From Rugamonas sp. A1-17 (GTDB taxonomy: Bacteria > Pseudomonadota > Gammaproteobacteria > Burkholderiales > Burkholderiaceae_D): a DNA stretch of 64,000 nucleotides. The position numbers and the translations under genes are program-made. Below the pieces are notes generated by a model. It was not told the origin of the DNA. It worked only from the letters and a program-made list of their open reading frames with translations, and made no database searches. Shown one piece after another: positions 15,469-25,500 of the stretch (within the stretch, counting starts at the first letter, position 1; the number at the start of each line of letters is the position of its first letter). The stretch spans positions 124,001 through 188,000 of the forward strand of contig JAJLPB010000013.1 of NCBI GenBank assembly GCA_025548565.1, in the 5' to 3' direction.

Positions 15469-17657
15469 GCCGCAATCCCGACGGAATCAGGCACGGCGGC
15501 CTGGTAGCTGAAAACATTGACCACATTGAAAGTCGTGTCGGGCACGTACAGGCGTCCCCGGTCGGCGTAGATGAAGTACGGCATCCAGACGCCGCCCGCG
15601 TCCGGGTATTTCTTGAACACGGAAATGCCAGCCTCGTAATACAGCGTATCGTCGCCGATGCGGAACATCTTCAGCGCGCGGTTGACCAGGTCGTTGACGA
15701 TCAGGCGGTCGCCGTCGACGCAAACGCTGGCCGGCAGCATGAAGTTTTCGTAGTCAACGTCGACATCGTCGCAATAGCCCAGGTGGCCGTAGCTCCACAG
15801 GCTGTTGCCCTCGCGGTCGAACACGCGCAGGCAGTTGTTGAACTGGTCGCAGACGAACAAGCGGTCCTGGCCGTCGATCGCGATGTCGCACGGCGTGAAG
15901 CCGTCGTCGTCGCGCCAGCGGAAGTTCTTGCGGAACTCCACGTAGCCGGTCGGCTGGATCTGCCACATCGAGATGCGGTTGTTGAGCGAATCGGCGATGT
16001 AGATTTCGCCCGCGCTGTTGACCGCGATGCCCTGCGGCGCCTTCAGCGTGCCCTCGCCGCCGATGCCTTCGCGGCCGAACGGCACGCCGAAGTTGATCAG
16101 GTAGCCGGCCGGGTTGAACTGGTACATCGTCACCGTGCACAGGTTGAAGTTGGTGACGAACACGATGGGCGTGCCCGGACATATCTGCCCCAGCGGCGGC
16201 GTGTGCGGGTAGTAGACGTCCATCGCCAGGTCGCCCGGCACGAAGAAGCCGCGCATCATGTCCTGCAGCTGGCGGTAGGGATCGCTCTCGGTGCTGAAGG
16301 TCTTCATGCACCAGTTGCCGGAATCGATGTTCAGCGAAGCGTTCTCCATGCGCGCCAGCGGATCGAAGCCCAGCTGCGTGCGGAACTGGTCGTACCAGTA
16401 TTTGTAGATGCTGGTGGTGGCCCTGGCCCAGTAGTCGATCCAGTTGCCGCCCACGGTGGCGTCGCGCTGCAGCAGGCGGCGCTCGCGCTTGAAGCCGATC
16501 ACCGAGGTCATGCAGTTGAATTGCGAGGTCGAGCGCAGCCGGTTCTGGTCGTCGCGACGGTGGCCGACCGACTCGATCAGCAGCGCATCCTCCTCGCCCC
16601 GCGCACGGGGGATCCGCACCTTGATCACGCTGGAGGCGAACGGCTCGCTGATGAAATACACGTCCGGCTCGTCCTCCGCCGCGCAGATCTGGTACGGCCC
16701 GACAAACACCACGTCCTCCAGCGCGCCGTAGACCAGGTCCGACAAGGAATGCACCGGCTCCAGCGTATGGTTCCACAAGGGCAGCAGCCCATTGACCACG
16801 CCGACCTGTTTGCCGGCCAGGTCGTAGATCGTGATGGCGTTCTCGATATGTCCCGGCACGAACACGCGGTCGCCGATCACGCACACCGAGCGCATCACGT
16901 TGAACTTGCCGATGCCGCCGGGCTTGCCGTGCTGGTGCAGCATCACCGTGTCGTGTGGCGCCTGCACGCATTCGTCGACGATGGGCCAGTCCGTGCTGAT
17001 CTTCAGCACTTCGTAGTGGCCGGTGTTGGCGAGATAGAGATTGCCCTTCCCGTCGCTGGCCAAGCCTTGCGGCCACAGCAGCTCATGGCGGACGCCCGGC
17101 CCGGCCACATGGCGGAACTGCGCGACAAACTCGCCCTCCAGCGTGAACTTCACGCAGCGGCTGGCCAGGTCGTCGGCCGTGTGGAAGAACTCGTCGCACA
17201 CATACAGATAATCGACGCCGTCGCGCTCGCGCACCACCGTGATGCCGTTGGGATCGGACAGCGGCAGGTAGCGGCTGTCGCCCTGGCCGAAGGCATAGCT
17301 GAACCAGACTTCGTCCTCGTCGTAGGCGAAGGCCACCACGCGGCCATGGCCCATGTCGGTGCAGTACATCAGCTGGTGGGTGGGATGGGGGCAAACGTGG
17401 AAGGGCATCAGCAGGCGCGGCGCCTCGGGCGTGTCGTCGCCGGGGCCTTCGATCACGTGCAGCAGCGCGGACAGGTCGGCGGAGAATACCAGCACGCGGC
17501 TGTTGCCGGTGTCGCACACCCACAACCGTCCGTAACTATCGGCATGCACGCCGACCGGCGAATTGAGCGTGAAATCGTCGGCCAGCGGCCCCGTCGGCGT
17601 GGTGCCCGGCGCCGTCAGTTCGCCGTAGGAACAAAGGTATTCGATAGCATGACTCAT
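15465..17657 (-). CDS. Large NHL-repeat (beta-propeller) protein of unknown function
   Basis: A 730-residue protein made largely of NHL-type propeller blades, for example SPVGVHADSYGRLWVCDTGN, WPQGLASDGKGNLYLANTG, APQGIAVNSAGEIYIADSLN, PCDIAIDGQDRLFVCDQFN and ASVCVDGDRLIVNDLVN. The blades fall in an N-terminal group (about 25-330) and a C-terminal group (about 520-725), separated by a Trp/Tyr-rich linker, so two propellers are likely. No signal peptide, membrane segment or catalytic domain is seen. I use the ATG at 17657 because AAGGAG lies 8 bases upstream; the frame is open to 17732. A scaffold or ligand-binding role is possible, but nothing near it points to one. Confidence 0.85.
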   Translation of the reverse strand: MSHAIEYLCSYGELTAPGTTPTGPLADDFTLNSPVGVHADSYGRLWVCDTGNSRVLVFSADLSALLHVIEGPGDDTPEAPRLLMPFHVCPHPTHQLMYCTDMGHGRVVAFAYDEDEVWFSYAFGQGDSRYLPLSDPNGITVVRERDGVDYLYVCDEFFHTADDLASRCVKFTLEGEFVAQFRHVAGPGVRHELLWPQGLASDGKGNLYLANTGHYEVLKISTDWPIVDECVQAPHDTVMLHQHGKPGGIGKFNVMRSVCVIGDRVFVPGHIENAITIYDLAGKQVGVVNGLLPLWNHTLEPVHSLSDLVYGALEDVVFVGPYQICAAEDEPDVYFISEPFASSVIKVRIPRARGEEDALLIESVGHRRDDQNRLRSTSQFNCMTSVIGFKRERRLLQRDATVGGNWIDYWARATTSIYKYWYDQFRTQLGFDPLARMENASLNIDSGNWCMKTFSTESDPYRQLQDMMRGFFVPGDLAMDVYYPHTPPLGQICPGTPIVFVTNFNLCTVTMYQFNPAGYLINFGVPFGREGIGGEGTLKAPQGIAVNSAGEIYIADSLNNRISMWQIQPTGYVEFRKNFRWRDDDGFTPCDIAIDGQDRLFVCDQFNNCLRVFDREGNSLWSYGHLGYCDDVDVDYENFMLPASVCVDGDRLIVNDLVNRALKMFRIGDDTLYYEAGISVFKKYPDAGGVWMPYFIYADRGRLYVPDTTFNVVNVFSYQAAVPDSVGIAA

Positions 17658-17788
17658 CGCCGACTCCTTGATCTGTGTCAACAAATTATGCGATCCCGGC
17701 GCGCCCAGGGCAAGGAAAAAAACCTCATGCAAGTCAGTCCGGCCGGACTCCTTTACAATACGCGCAACGATTTTTAACGGAGAAAACG

Positions 17789-18211
17789 ATGGAATGCAAA
17801 GTCAGCTGGAATGGCCCGTCGGGCATGAGTTTCTTGGCCCAGACCGGTTCCGGTCACATGGTCAACATGGATGGCGCGCCCGAGGGCGGCGGCCACAACT
17901 TGGCGCCGCGTCCGATGGAAATGGTATTGCTGGGCACCGGCGGCTGCACGGCTTATGACGTGGTGCTGATCCTGAAGAAGGGCCGCGCCGACATCCGCGG
18001 CTGCGAGTGCACCTTGACCGCCGAGCGCGCGGACACCGAGCCTAAAGTGTTCACCAAGATTAACTTCCACTTCACCGTGACCGGCAAGGACTTGAAGCCT
18101 GAGGCGGTGGAACGGGCGATCACGCTGTCGCACGACAAGTACTGCTCGGCGTCCATCATGCTCGGCAAGACCGCCGAGATCACCCATTCGTTCGAAATTA
18201 TCGAAGCCTGA
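17789..18211 (+). CDS. OsmC/Ohr family peroxidase-like protein
   Basis: OsmC-fold proteins reduce organic hydroperoxides with two cysteines. The 140 residues contain both: C53 in GTGGCTAYD and C119 in SHDKYCSAS, in the spacing of the YhfA/OsmC-like subgroup. The start at 17789 (MECKVSWNGPSG) is preceded by GGAG at a good distance; open frame upstream of it is not used. A weak -10 (TACAAT, 17754-17759) lies upstream. It is divergent from the NHL gene and convergent with coq7. Confidence 0.93.
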   Translation: MECKVSWNGPSGMSFLAQTGSGHMVNMDGAPEGGGHNLAPRPMEMVLLGTGGCTAYDVVLILKKGRADIRGCECTLTAERADTEPKVFTKINFHFTVTGKDLKPEAVERAITLSHDKYCSASIMLGKTAEITHSFEIIEA

Positions 18212-18212
18212 C

Positions 18213-18238
18213 GTCGTCCCCGCGCACGCGGGGATGAC
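18213..18238. repeat. REP-like palindrome between convergent genes
   Basis: Twelve-bp stem (18213-18224 with 18227-18238, one G-T pair) of the GTCGTCCCCGCG type with a two-base loop, one base after the OsmC stop and ten before the coq7 stop. Such CCCCGC/GCGGGG palindromes are common dispersed repeats in proteobacteria. It may also help end transcription from both sides, though it lacks a long T run. Confidence 0.6.
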
Positions 18239-18248
18239 TTAGGCAGCG

Positions 18249-18890
18249 TCAGATGTAATACGCGGTGGAGGTCATGATCTTGCCCATCACCGCCATCACC
18301 GCCTGCACCGGGGCCGGCGTCTGCGAGGCGCCCAGCGCCTGCGCGGCGGCGCCGTGTTCGATTTCATCCAGGCGCATCTGCTCGACAATGGCGCGCGACT
18401 TGGCGTCCTGCGGCGGCAGCTTGTCCAGGTGGCTGGCCAGATGTGCCTCCACCTGCCGTTCGGTCTCCACCACAAAGCCCAGGCTGCGCGCATCGCCCAG
18501 CACCGCCGCCACCGTGCCCAGCGCGTACGCGCCCGCATAGAACAGCGGATTGAGCACGCTGATGTGCGAGTTCAGCTCACCCAGCCGCTGCGCGGTCCAG
18601 GCCAGATGGTCTTCCTCTTCCCTGCCCGCCTGCTCGAACTGCGCGCGCATCTGCTCGGTCTTGGCGAAGCGGCCCTGCGAGTTGTACAGCGCCTGCGCGC
18701 ACACCTCGCCCACGTGGTTCACGCGCATCAGCCCGGCGCTGTGGCGGGTCTCCGCCTCGCTCATCTGGGCATCGGCCGCGTGCAGCGCCGGCGTCGGCCG
18801 CGAGGCCGAGGCGACGCCGGTGATCACGCGCAGCGCCTTGTCGGCGCCGGCGATCAATCGGTCCAGCGGGGTGTGGTGGTAGGCGGCCAT
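18249..18890 (-). CDS. coq7: 2-nonaprenyl-3-methyl-6-methoxy-1,4-benzoquinol hydroxylase (Coq7/UbiF-type)
   Basis: Di-iron hydroxylase of ubiquinone synthesis. The 213 residues show the ferritin-like four-helix metal site: MRVNHVGEVCAQALY (E), EEEDHLAW (E..H), ETERQVEAHL (E) and DEIEHG (E..H). A TTG at 18908 could extend the protein by six residues, but the ATG at 18890 (MAAYHHTPLDRLIAGADKAL) is preferred. In betaproteobacteria Coq7 replaces UbiF; no other ubi gene is adjacent. Confidence 0.95.
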   Translation of the reverse strand: MAAYHHTPLDRLIAGADKALRVITGVASASRPTPALHAADAQMSEAETRHSAGLMRVNHVGEVCAQALYNSQGRFAKTEQMRAQFEQAGREEEDHLAWTAQRLGELNSHISVLNPLFYAGAYALGTVAAVLGDARSLGFVVETERQVEAHLASHLDKLPPQDAKSRAIVEQMRLDEIEHGAAAQALGASQTPAPVQAVMAVMGKIMTSTAYYI

Positions 18891-18938
18891 GGGCAAACTC
18901 GCATTCAAAACGAAAGCAATATTATAAAGGCCGCCGCC

Positions 18939-19373
18939 TCAATTTGCCTCGGCCGCCTCGCGCAACTGGCGCTGGCGTTCGATGTAATCGGCCACCGGGC
19001 CGCGCACGTCGATCTTGGAAATATCCTTCGCCACGCTCAGGTTCAGGCCCAGCAGGAAGGGGATGTTCTCGATCGGCACTTCCGGGCAGTGCTCGGCGAA
19101 CGCCCGCAGGAAACGCTTGGATTCCACCACCGGCACCACCTTCTCCCCGCTCATGTATTGCAGGATGCTGGTGATGCTGTGGCCCTTGCCGATGCTGTGG
19201 TAGATGAAGCGGTTGAACTCGCGGTCCAGCTTGTCGAAGTCCAGGGTTTCCTTGGTCATCAGGCCGGACAGGTAATACAGCCCCAGCGCCACGCGGAAGA
19301 AACCGGTGGACTCGCGCCGGTCCACGCCACAGTGGGTCACGGCCAAGATCTTTTCCTGCAGTTGAGGATGCAT
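18939..19373 (-). CDS. Conserved-looking hypothetical cytoplasmic protein
   Basis: A protein of 144 residues (150 if the ATG at 19391 is used) that I cannot assign to a family. It is mixed alpha-helical, without signal peptide or membrane segment. Recognisable stretches are VTHCGVDRRESTGFFRVALG near the N-terminus and LGLNLSVAKDISKIDVRGPV near the C-terminus. GGGAG lies 11 bases before the ATG at 19373, while the ATG at 19391 is directly preceded by TATAGT, which looks like a -10 box; hence I prefer 19373. It lies downstream of an intergenic space shared with the divergent ABC gene and is followed by coq7, 48 bases away. Confidence 0.7.
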   Translation of the reverse strand: MHPQLQEKILAVTHCGVDRRESTGFFRVALGLYYLSGLMTKETLDFDKLDREFNRFIYHSIGKGHSITSILQYMSGEKVVPVVESKRFLRAFAEHCPEVPIENIPFLLGLNLSVAKDISKIDVRGPVADYIERQRQLREAAEAN

Positions 19374-19484
19374 TTTCTGTTCTTCTCCCATATCTGACTA
19401 TAGCAAGACATTTGTACAGCCAGTAGCTTGCGCGTAAGATTTTTTACATGCTACTCTTGAAATTTTCTCAACAAGGACAGAACA

Positions 19485-20264
19485 ATGATCGAGGTCAGGG
19501 GTCTCGCCAAGCGCTTCCGGATGGCCTCGCGCGGCGGCAAGCCGGCCCAGGCGCGCGATCCGCGCGAGCACGACGGCTGGTTCCACGCGGTGCGCGACGT
19601 CAGCTTCCGCTGCGCGCCGGGCGAGGTGCTGGGCCTGCTGGGCCCCAACGGCGCCGGCAAGACCACCACCCTGCGCCTGCTGTCGACCGCCCTGAAACCT
19701 GACGCGGGCAGCATCCACGCCAACGGCATCGACCTGCTGAGCGATCCGCTGGCCGCGCGCCAGCACATCGGCTTCCTGTCCGGCACCACCGGCCTGTACG
19801 GCCGCCTGACCGCGCGTGAAAACGTCGAGTACTTCGGCCGCCTGCACGGCATGAGCCCGCCCTACCTGAAGCGCCGCTGCGACGAACTGTTCGAACTGCT
19901 GCAGATGACCGAATACGGCAACAAGCGCGCCGACCAGCTGTCCACCGGCATGAAGCAGAAATGCTCGATCGCCCGCACCGTGGTGCACGAGCCGCAGATC
20001 GTCATCCTCGACGAGCCGACCACCGGGCTGGACGTGATGTCGGCCAAGATCCTGCTGGACTTCATCGCCAGCTACAAGGCGCTGCACGTGCCGCTGATCT
20101 TCTCGACCCACCACCTGCACGAGGTGGAAAAGCTGTGCGACCGCGTGTGCGTCATCAACCACGGCAAGACCGCCTTCCACGGCACGGTCGACGAGCTGCG
20201 CCACCTGGGCGGCAGCGCCGATCTGTACGACGCCTTCGTCGGCGTCATCAACCAGGAGGCCTGA
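19485..20264 (+). CDS. ABC transporter ATP-binding protein (NatA-type exporter)
   Basis: ATPase of an ABC-2 exporter. In the 259 residues Walker A is GPNGAGKT (about 53-60), the signature region reads LSTGMKQKCSIAR, Walker B is IVILDEPTTGLDV and the switch His is in STHHLHEVE. Residues 12-32 form an unusual insertion rich in Gly, Pro and Arg between the first two strands. The next gene, three bases on, encodes the permease with a NatB-like layout, so the pair resembles the Na+ efflux system NatAB; the substrate here is not proven. Confidence 0.93.
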   Translation: MIEVRGLAKRFRMASRGGKPAQARDPREHDGWFHAVRDVSFRCAPGEVLGLLGPNGAGKTTTLRLLSTALKPDAGSIHANGIDLLSDPLAARQHIGFLSGTTGLYGRLTARENVEYFGRLHGMSPPYLKRRCDELFELLQMTEYGNKRADQLSTGMKQKCSIARTVVHEPQIVILDEPTTGLDVMSAKILLDFIASYKALHVPLIFSTHHLHEVEKLCDRVCVINHGKTAFHGTVDELRHLGGSADLYDAFVGVINQEA

Positions 20265-20267
20265 GCC

Positions 20268-21464
20268 ATGTGGATCATCTACATCAAGGAATTACTGGAG
20301 CTGGCGCGCGACCGCCGCACTTTTTTCTTCACCGTGTTCATCCCCGTGTTCGCGATGCCGCTGATCCTGACCGGCTTCGGCTACGTCTCGTCGAGCATGT
20401 TCAAGCAGGCCAGCCAGGCCGAGATGGCCTACTCGATCTTCGGCAAGGACCAGGCGCCCCGCCTGGCCGAACGCTTCGCCAGGGAAAAAGGCTTCCGCGA
20501 GGTGGTGCTGGCCAGCCCGGCCGACATCAAGGCCGCCATCGGCGACGACCGCATCAAGTTCGCGCTGGTGATCCCGGCCGGCTTCGAGGCCCACCTGGCC
20601 CAGCAGCGGCAAGGCGTGATCGCGCTGCACTACAACAGCGCCGCGACGGTGGACCTGACGCGCAAGCGCGTGATGTCGGTGATCGGCGGCCAGAACCGCC
20701 TGCTGCGCGAGCAGGCGCTGGCCGCGCTCAAGCTCAACCAGGAGCAGCTGCGCTTCGCGCTGGACCCGATCACGCTGGAGGACCATTCCACCGCCGACAA
20801 GCGCGAGCAGATGGGCGCGGTGGTGGGCGGCATGCTGCCCTACATCTTGCTGATGGTGTGCCTGCTGGCCGCCATGTATCCGGCGATCGACACCGGCGCC
20901 GGCGAGAAGGAGCGCGGCACGCTGGAAACCCTGCTGCTGGCGCCGGTCTCGCGCAGCGCGCTGGTGATGGCCAAGTTCCTGATGCTGTTCACCGTGGGCC
21001 TGACCTCGGCGCTGCTGATGATCGCCAGCATGGGCGTGCTGCTGACCTTTTTCGGCCCCGTCATCGGCAGCGACCTGGCGCAGATGGTGCGCGCGATCGG
21101 CCCGCTGGACCTGGCCATGGTGGCGCTGATGCTGGTGCCGACCGCCGCCATCTTCGCCGCCATCCTGCTGTCGATCTCGGTCTACGCCAAGAGCTACAAG
21201 GAGGCTGCCGGCCTGATCTCGCCGCTGATCCTGGTCACCGTGCTGCCGACCCTGGTGGCCCTGCTGCCCGGCGTGGAGCTGAACTGGAAATGGGCGATGG
21301 TGCCGCTGACCAATGTCTCTCTGGCAATGAAGGAGCTGGTCAAGGGGACCATGGACTACAGCATGTTCTGGGTCATCCTGCTGTCGACCACGCTGACCGC
21401 CGGCGCCCTGCTGGCCGTGTGCCGCTGGTGGTTCAACCGCGAGCAGGTTTTGTTTAGAAATTGA
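20268..21464 (+). CDS. ABC-2 type transporter permease (NatB-like)
   Basis: A 398-residue membrane protein partnering the ATPase three bases upstream. It has one N-terminal membrane segment (about 18-38), a large periplasmic domain (about 45-180; residues such as RLAERFAREKGFREVV), then five hydrophobic segments from about 188 to 390. The GEKERGTLETLLLAPVSR stretch is the conserved cytoplasmic loop of ABC-2 permeases of the NatB/YhaP type. Role: export of ions or small molecules; substrate unknown. Confidence 0.92.
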   Translation: MWIIYIKELLELARDRRTFFFTVFIPVFAMPLILTGFGYVSSSMFKQASQAEMAYSIFGKDQAPRLAERFAREKGFREVVLASPADIKAAIGDDRIKFALVIPAGFEAHLAQQRQGVIALHYNSAATVDLTRKRVMSVIGGQNRLLREQALAALKLNQEQLRFALDPITLEDHSTADKREQMGAVVGGMLPYILLMVCLLAAMYPAIDTGAGEKERGTLETLLLAPVSRSALVMAKFLMLFTVGLTSALLMIASMGVLLTFFGPVIGSDLAQMVRAIGPLDLAMVALMLVPTAAIFAAILLSISVYAKSYKEAAGLISPLILVTVLPTLVALLPGVELNWKWAMVPLTNVSLAMKELVKGTMDYSMFWVILLSTTLTAGALLAVCRWWFNREQVLFRN

Positions 21465-21660
21465 ATAAGTTGTCTATTCAACCAACTCAAATTTCGCCGC
21501 CGTCTGGTACGCTGTTTTTGCACTCTGGCGCGCAGTTTCCGCCGCCCATCGCAATGGCGCCCCATGTCCAGGGCAAATTCAATACAATGCCATCATGTGA
21601 AAAGTGTATGGCCGTGCAGAAACGCGGAGCGGGCACCGGCAGAATCATTCAGGAGTTAGC

Positions 21661-22554
<894 letters not shown>

Positions 22555-22563
22555 GGCGGCCGC

Positions 22564-25500
22564 ATGTTCTCCATCGCCTACTTTGAAGCGCGCCAGCGCC
22601 TCAAGCTGCTGTCCACCTGGGTCTATTTCCTCGGCTTCCTGGCGCTGTCGATGCTGTGGATGGCCGCCGCCGGCGGTGTCTTCAAGGGCGCCGTGGTCGC
22701 CTTCGGCAGCCAGCTGATCAACTCGCCCCGTTCGCTGATGTTCACCACCAGCGTGCTCGCCTCGCTGGGCGTGGTGGTCATGGCCGCCATGATGGGCCGC
22801 TCGGTGCAGCAGGATTTCGAATACGACATGCAGCACTTCTTCTTCTCGGCGCCGATCAAGAAGCACCAGTACATGTTCGGCCGCTTCCTCGGCGCCTACC
22901 TCACGCTGGCCTTGATCTTCACCAGCATCGTGCTGGGCGTCTGGCTGGGCAGCCTCATCCCCGGCATCGATCCCGAGCGCCTGGGGCAGCCGGGCCTGTT
23001 GGGCTACCTGATTCCCTACCTGATCGTCATCCTGCCCGACCTGTTCATCTTCGGCGCCGTGTTCTTCATCCTGGCCGCGCTGACGCGGCGCATGCTGCCG
23101 GTCTACATCTCCAGCGTGGTCATGCTGATCGGCTACATCGTCGCGCCCGGCCTGGCGCGCGACCTCGACTACAAGACGCTGGCCGCGCTGATCGATCCCT
23201 TCGGCACCACCGCCGTGATCCGCCTGACCGAGTACTGGCCCATCTTCGAGCGCAACACCCGCATGTTCTGGCCGGAGGGCGTGTACCTGCTCAACCGCGT
23301 GCTGTGGTGCTCGTTCGCGCTGGCCGGCCTGCTGCTGGGCTACTGGCGCTTCCACTTCATCGCCACCATCGACAGCGGCGCCGGCAGCACCAGCCGCGGC
23401 GAGGGCGAGGTGCCGCTGCACCTGTCGGCCCAGTCCACCAGCACGCAGGAGAAGCCGGACTTCGCCTCGCGCAGCCTGGCCTCGCTGCTGTTCAAGATGA
23501 GCTGGCTGAACCTGCGCGAAACCACCAAGAACATCTACTTCCTGGTCATCGTGCTGGCCGGCGTGCTGATGATGCTCGCCAGCGCGCTGGACATGGGTTC
23601 CATCTTCGGCACCATCACCTATCCGGTGACCTACCTGGTGCTGGAGTCGGTGTCGGAAACCTTCGCGCTGTTCATGTTCGTCATCACCACCTTCTACGCG
23701 GGCGAGCTGGTGTGGCGCGAACGCGAGGCGCGCATGGGCCAGATGCTGGACGCGCTGCCCATCCCGAGCTGGCTGCCGATGCTGTCCAAGCTGATCGCGC
23801 TGATCGGCCTGCAAGCCATGCTGATGGTGGTGGTGATGTTGTGCGGCATGGCGATCCAGATCTGCAAGGGCTATTTCATCCTCGAGCCCGGCCTCTACCT
23901 GTACAACCTGTTCCTGATCCAGCTGCCGGGCTACGCGCTGTCGGCCGTGCTGGCGATCGCGCTGCAGGTGCTGATCAACCAGAAATACCTGGCCTACTTC
24001 GCGATGATCGTCTACTACCTGGCCAGCATCACGCTGGGCACGGTGGGTGTGGACGACCCCATGCTCATCTACGGCACCATGCCGAGCTTTGTGTATTCCG
24101 CCATGAACGGCTACGGCCACTACCTGGCGCGCGAGCGCTGGTTCGAGCTGTACTGGGCCGGCGCGGCCCTGCTGCTGGTGGTGCTGTCGCTGCTGTTCTG
24201 GGCGCGCGGCACCAACGACGGCTGGCGCCAGCGCCTGCAACTGGCGCGCCACGCGCTGACGGTGCCGGTGCTGAGCACGGTGGCGGCCGGCCTGCTGATC
24301 TTTGTCGGCGCCGGCGGCGTGGTGTTCTACAACACCCACGTGGCCCACTGTTTCAAGTCGGCCTACCGCAAGGACGCCGAGCACGCCGACTACGAACGCA
24401 AGTACAAGAAGTTCGCCGTGGTGCCGCAGCCGCGCATCACCGACGTCAAGCTTGATGTCGCCATCGTGCCGAACCAGCGCAGCCTGGTGGTCAAGGGCCG
24501 CTACCTGCTGGAGAACAAGACCGCGCAACCGATCAGCGACGTGCTGGTCTACCAGGACAACACCGCCACGCAATTCAAGGTGCGCTTCAGCCAGGACGCG
24601 CGGCCGGGCATCCAGGACGACGAGCTCGGCTTCTACAGCTACAAGCTGGCCAAGCCGCTGGCGCCCGGCGCGCAGCTGACGATGGAATTCGACGTCGCCT
24701 TCATCCCCGAGGGCATCCTGGGCATGGGCCAGGACACGCCGGTGGTCGGCAACGGCACCTTCTTCGACAACGCCGTGCTGCCGCACGTCGGCTACCAGCA
24801 GGCGATGGAACTGAGCGACCCGCGCGACCGCCGCAAGCACAAGCTGCCTGCGCGCGAGCGCATGCTGCCGCGCGACGACCCGGGCGGCCTGGCCAATAAC
24901 GCCGTCAGCAACGACGCCGACTGGATCAATCTCGACGCCACCATCAGCACCAGCGCCGACCAGATCGCCATCGCGCCGGGCACGCTGGTCAAGGAATGGA
25001 GCAAGCAGGGGCGGCACTACTACCACTACAAGATGGACCAGCCCATCCTGAACTACTACGCCATCCAGTCGGCGCGCTACCTGGTCAAGCGCGACTGGTG
25101 GCAGGACGTGGGCATCGAGCTGTACTACCATCCCGGCCACGAGTACAACCTCGACCGCATGGACAAGGGCATCAAGGAATCGCTGGACTACTACACGCGC
25201 AACTTCGGGCCGTACCAGCACAAGCTGGTGCGCATTGTCGAGTTCCCGCGCTACGCCGCGTTCGCGCAATCGTTCCCGACCACGATACCGTATTCGGAAG
25301 CGTTCGGCTTCATCGCCAAGGTCAACGACCGGAACCCGAAAGACATCGACTATCCGTTCTACGTCACCGCGCATGAAGTGGCGCACCAATGGTGGGGCCA
25401 TCAGCTGGTGGGCGGCAACACGCGCGGCAGCACGGTGCTGAGCGAGACGCTGGCCGAATACTCGGCGCTGATGGTGATGAAGAAGAATTTCGGCGCGGAC

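Noticed and set aside
14520..17777. A 1085-codon plus-strand frame opposite rpsI, rplM and the NHL gene.
   Set aside because: It spans three real genes and their promoter on the other strand; the composition is that of a shadow frame.
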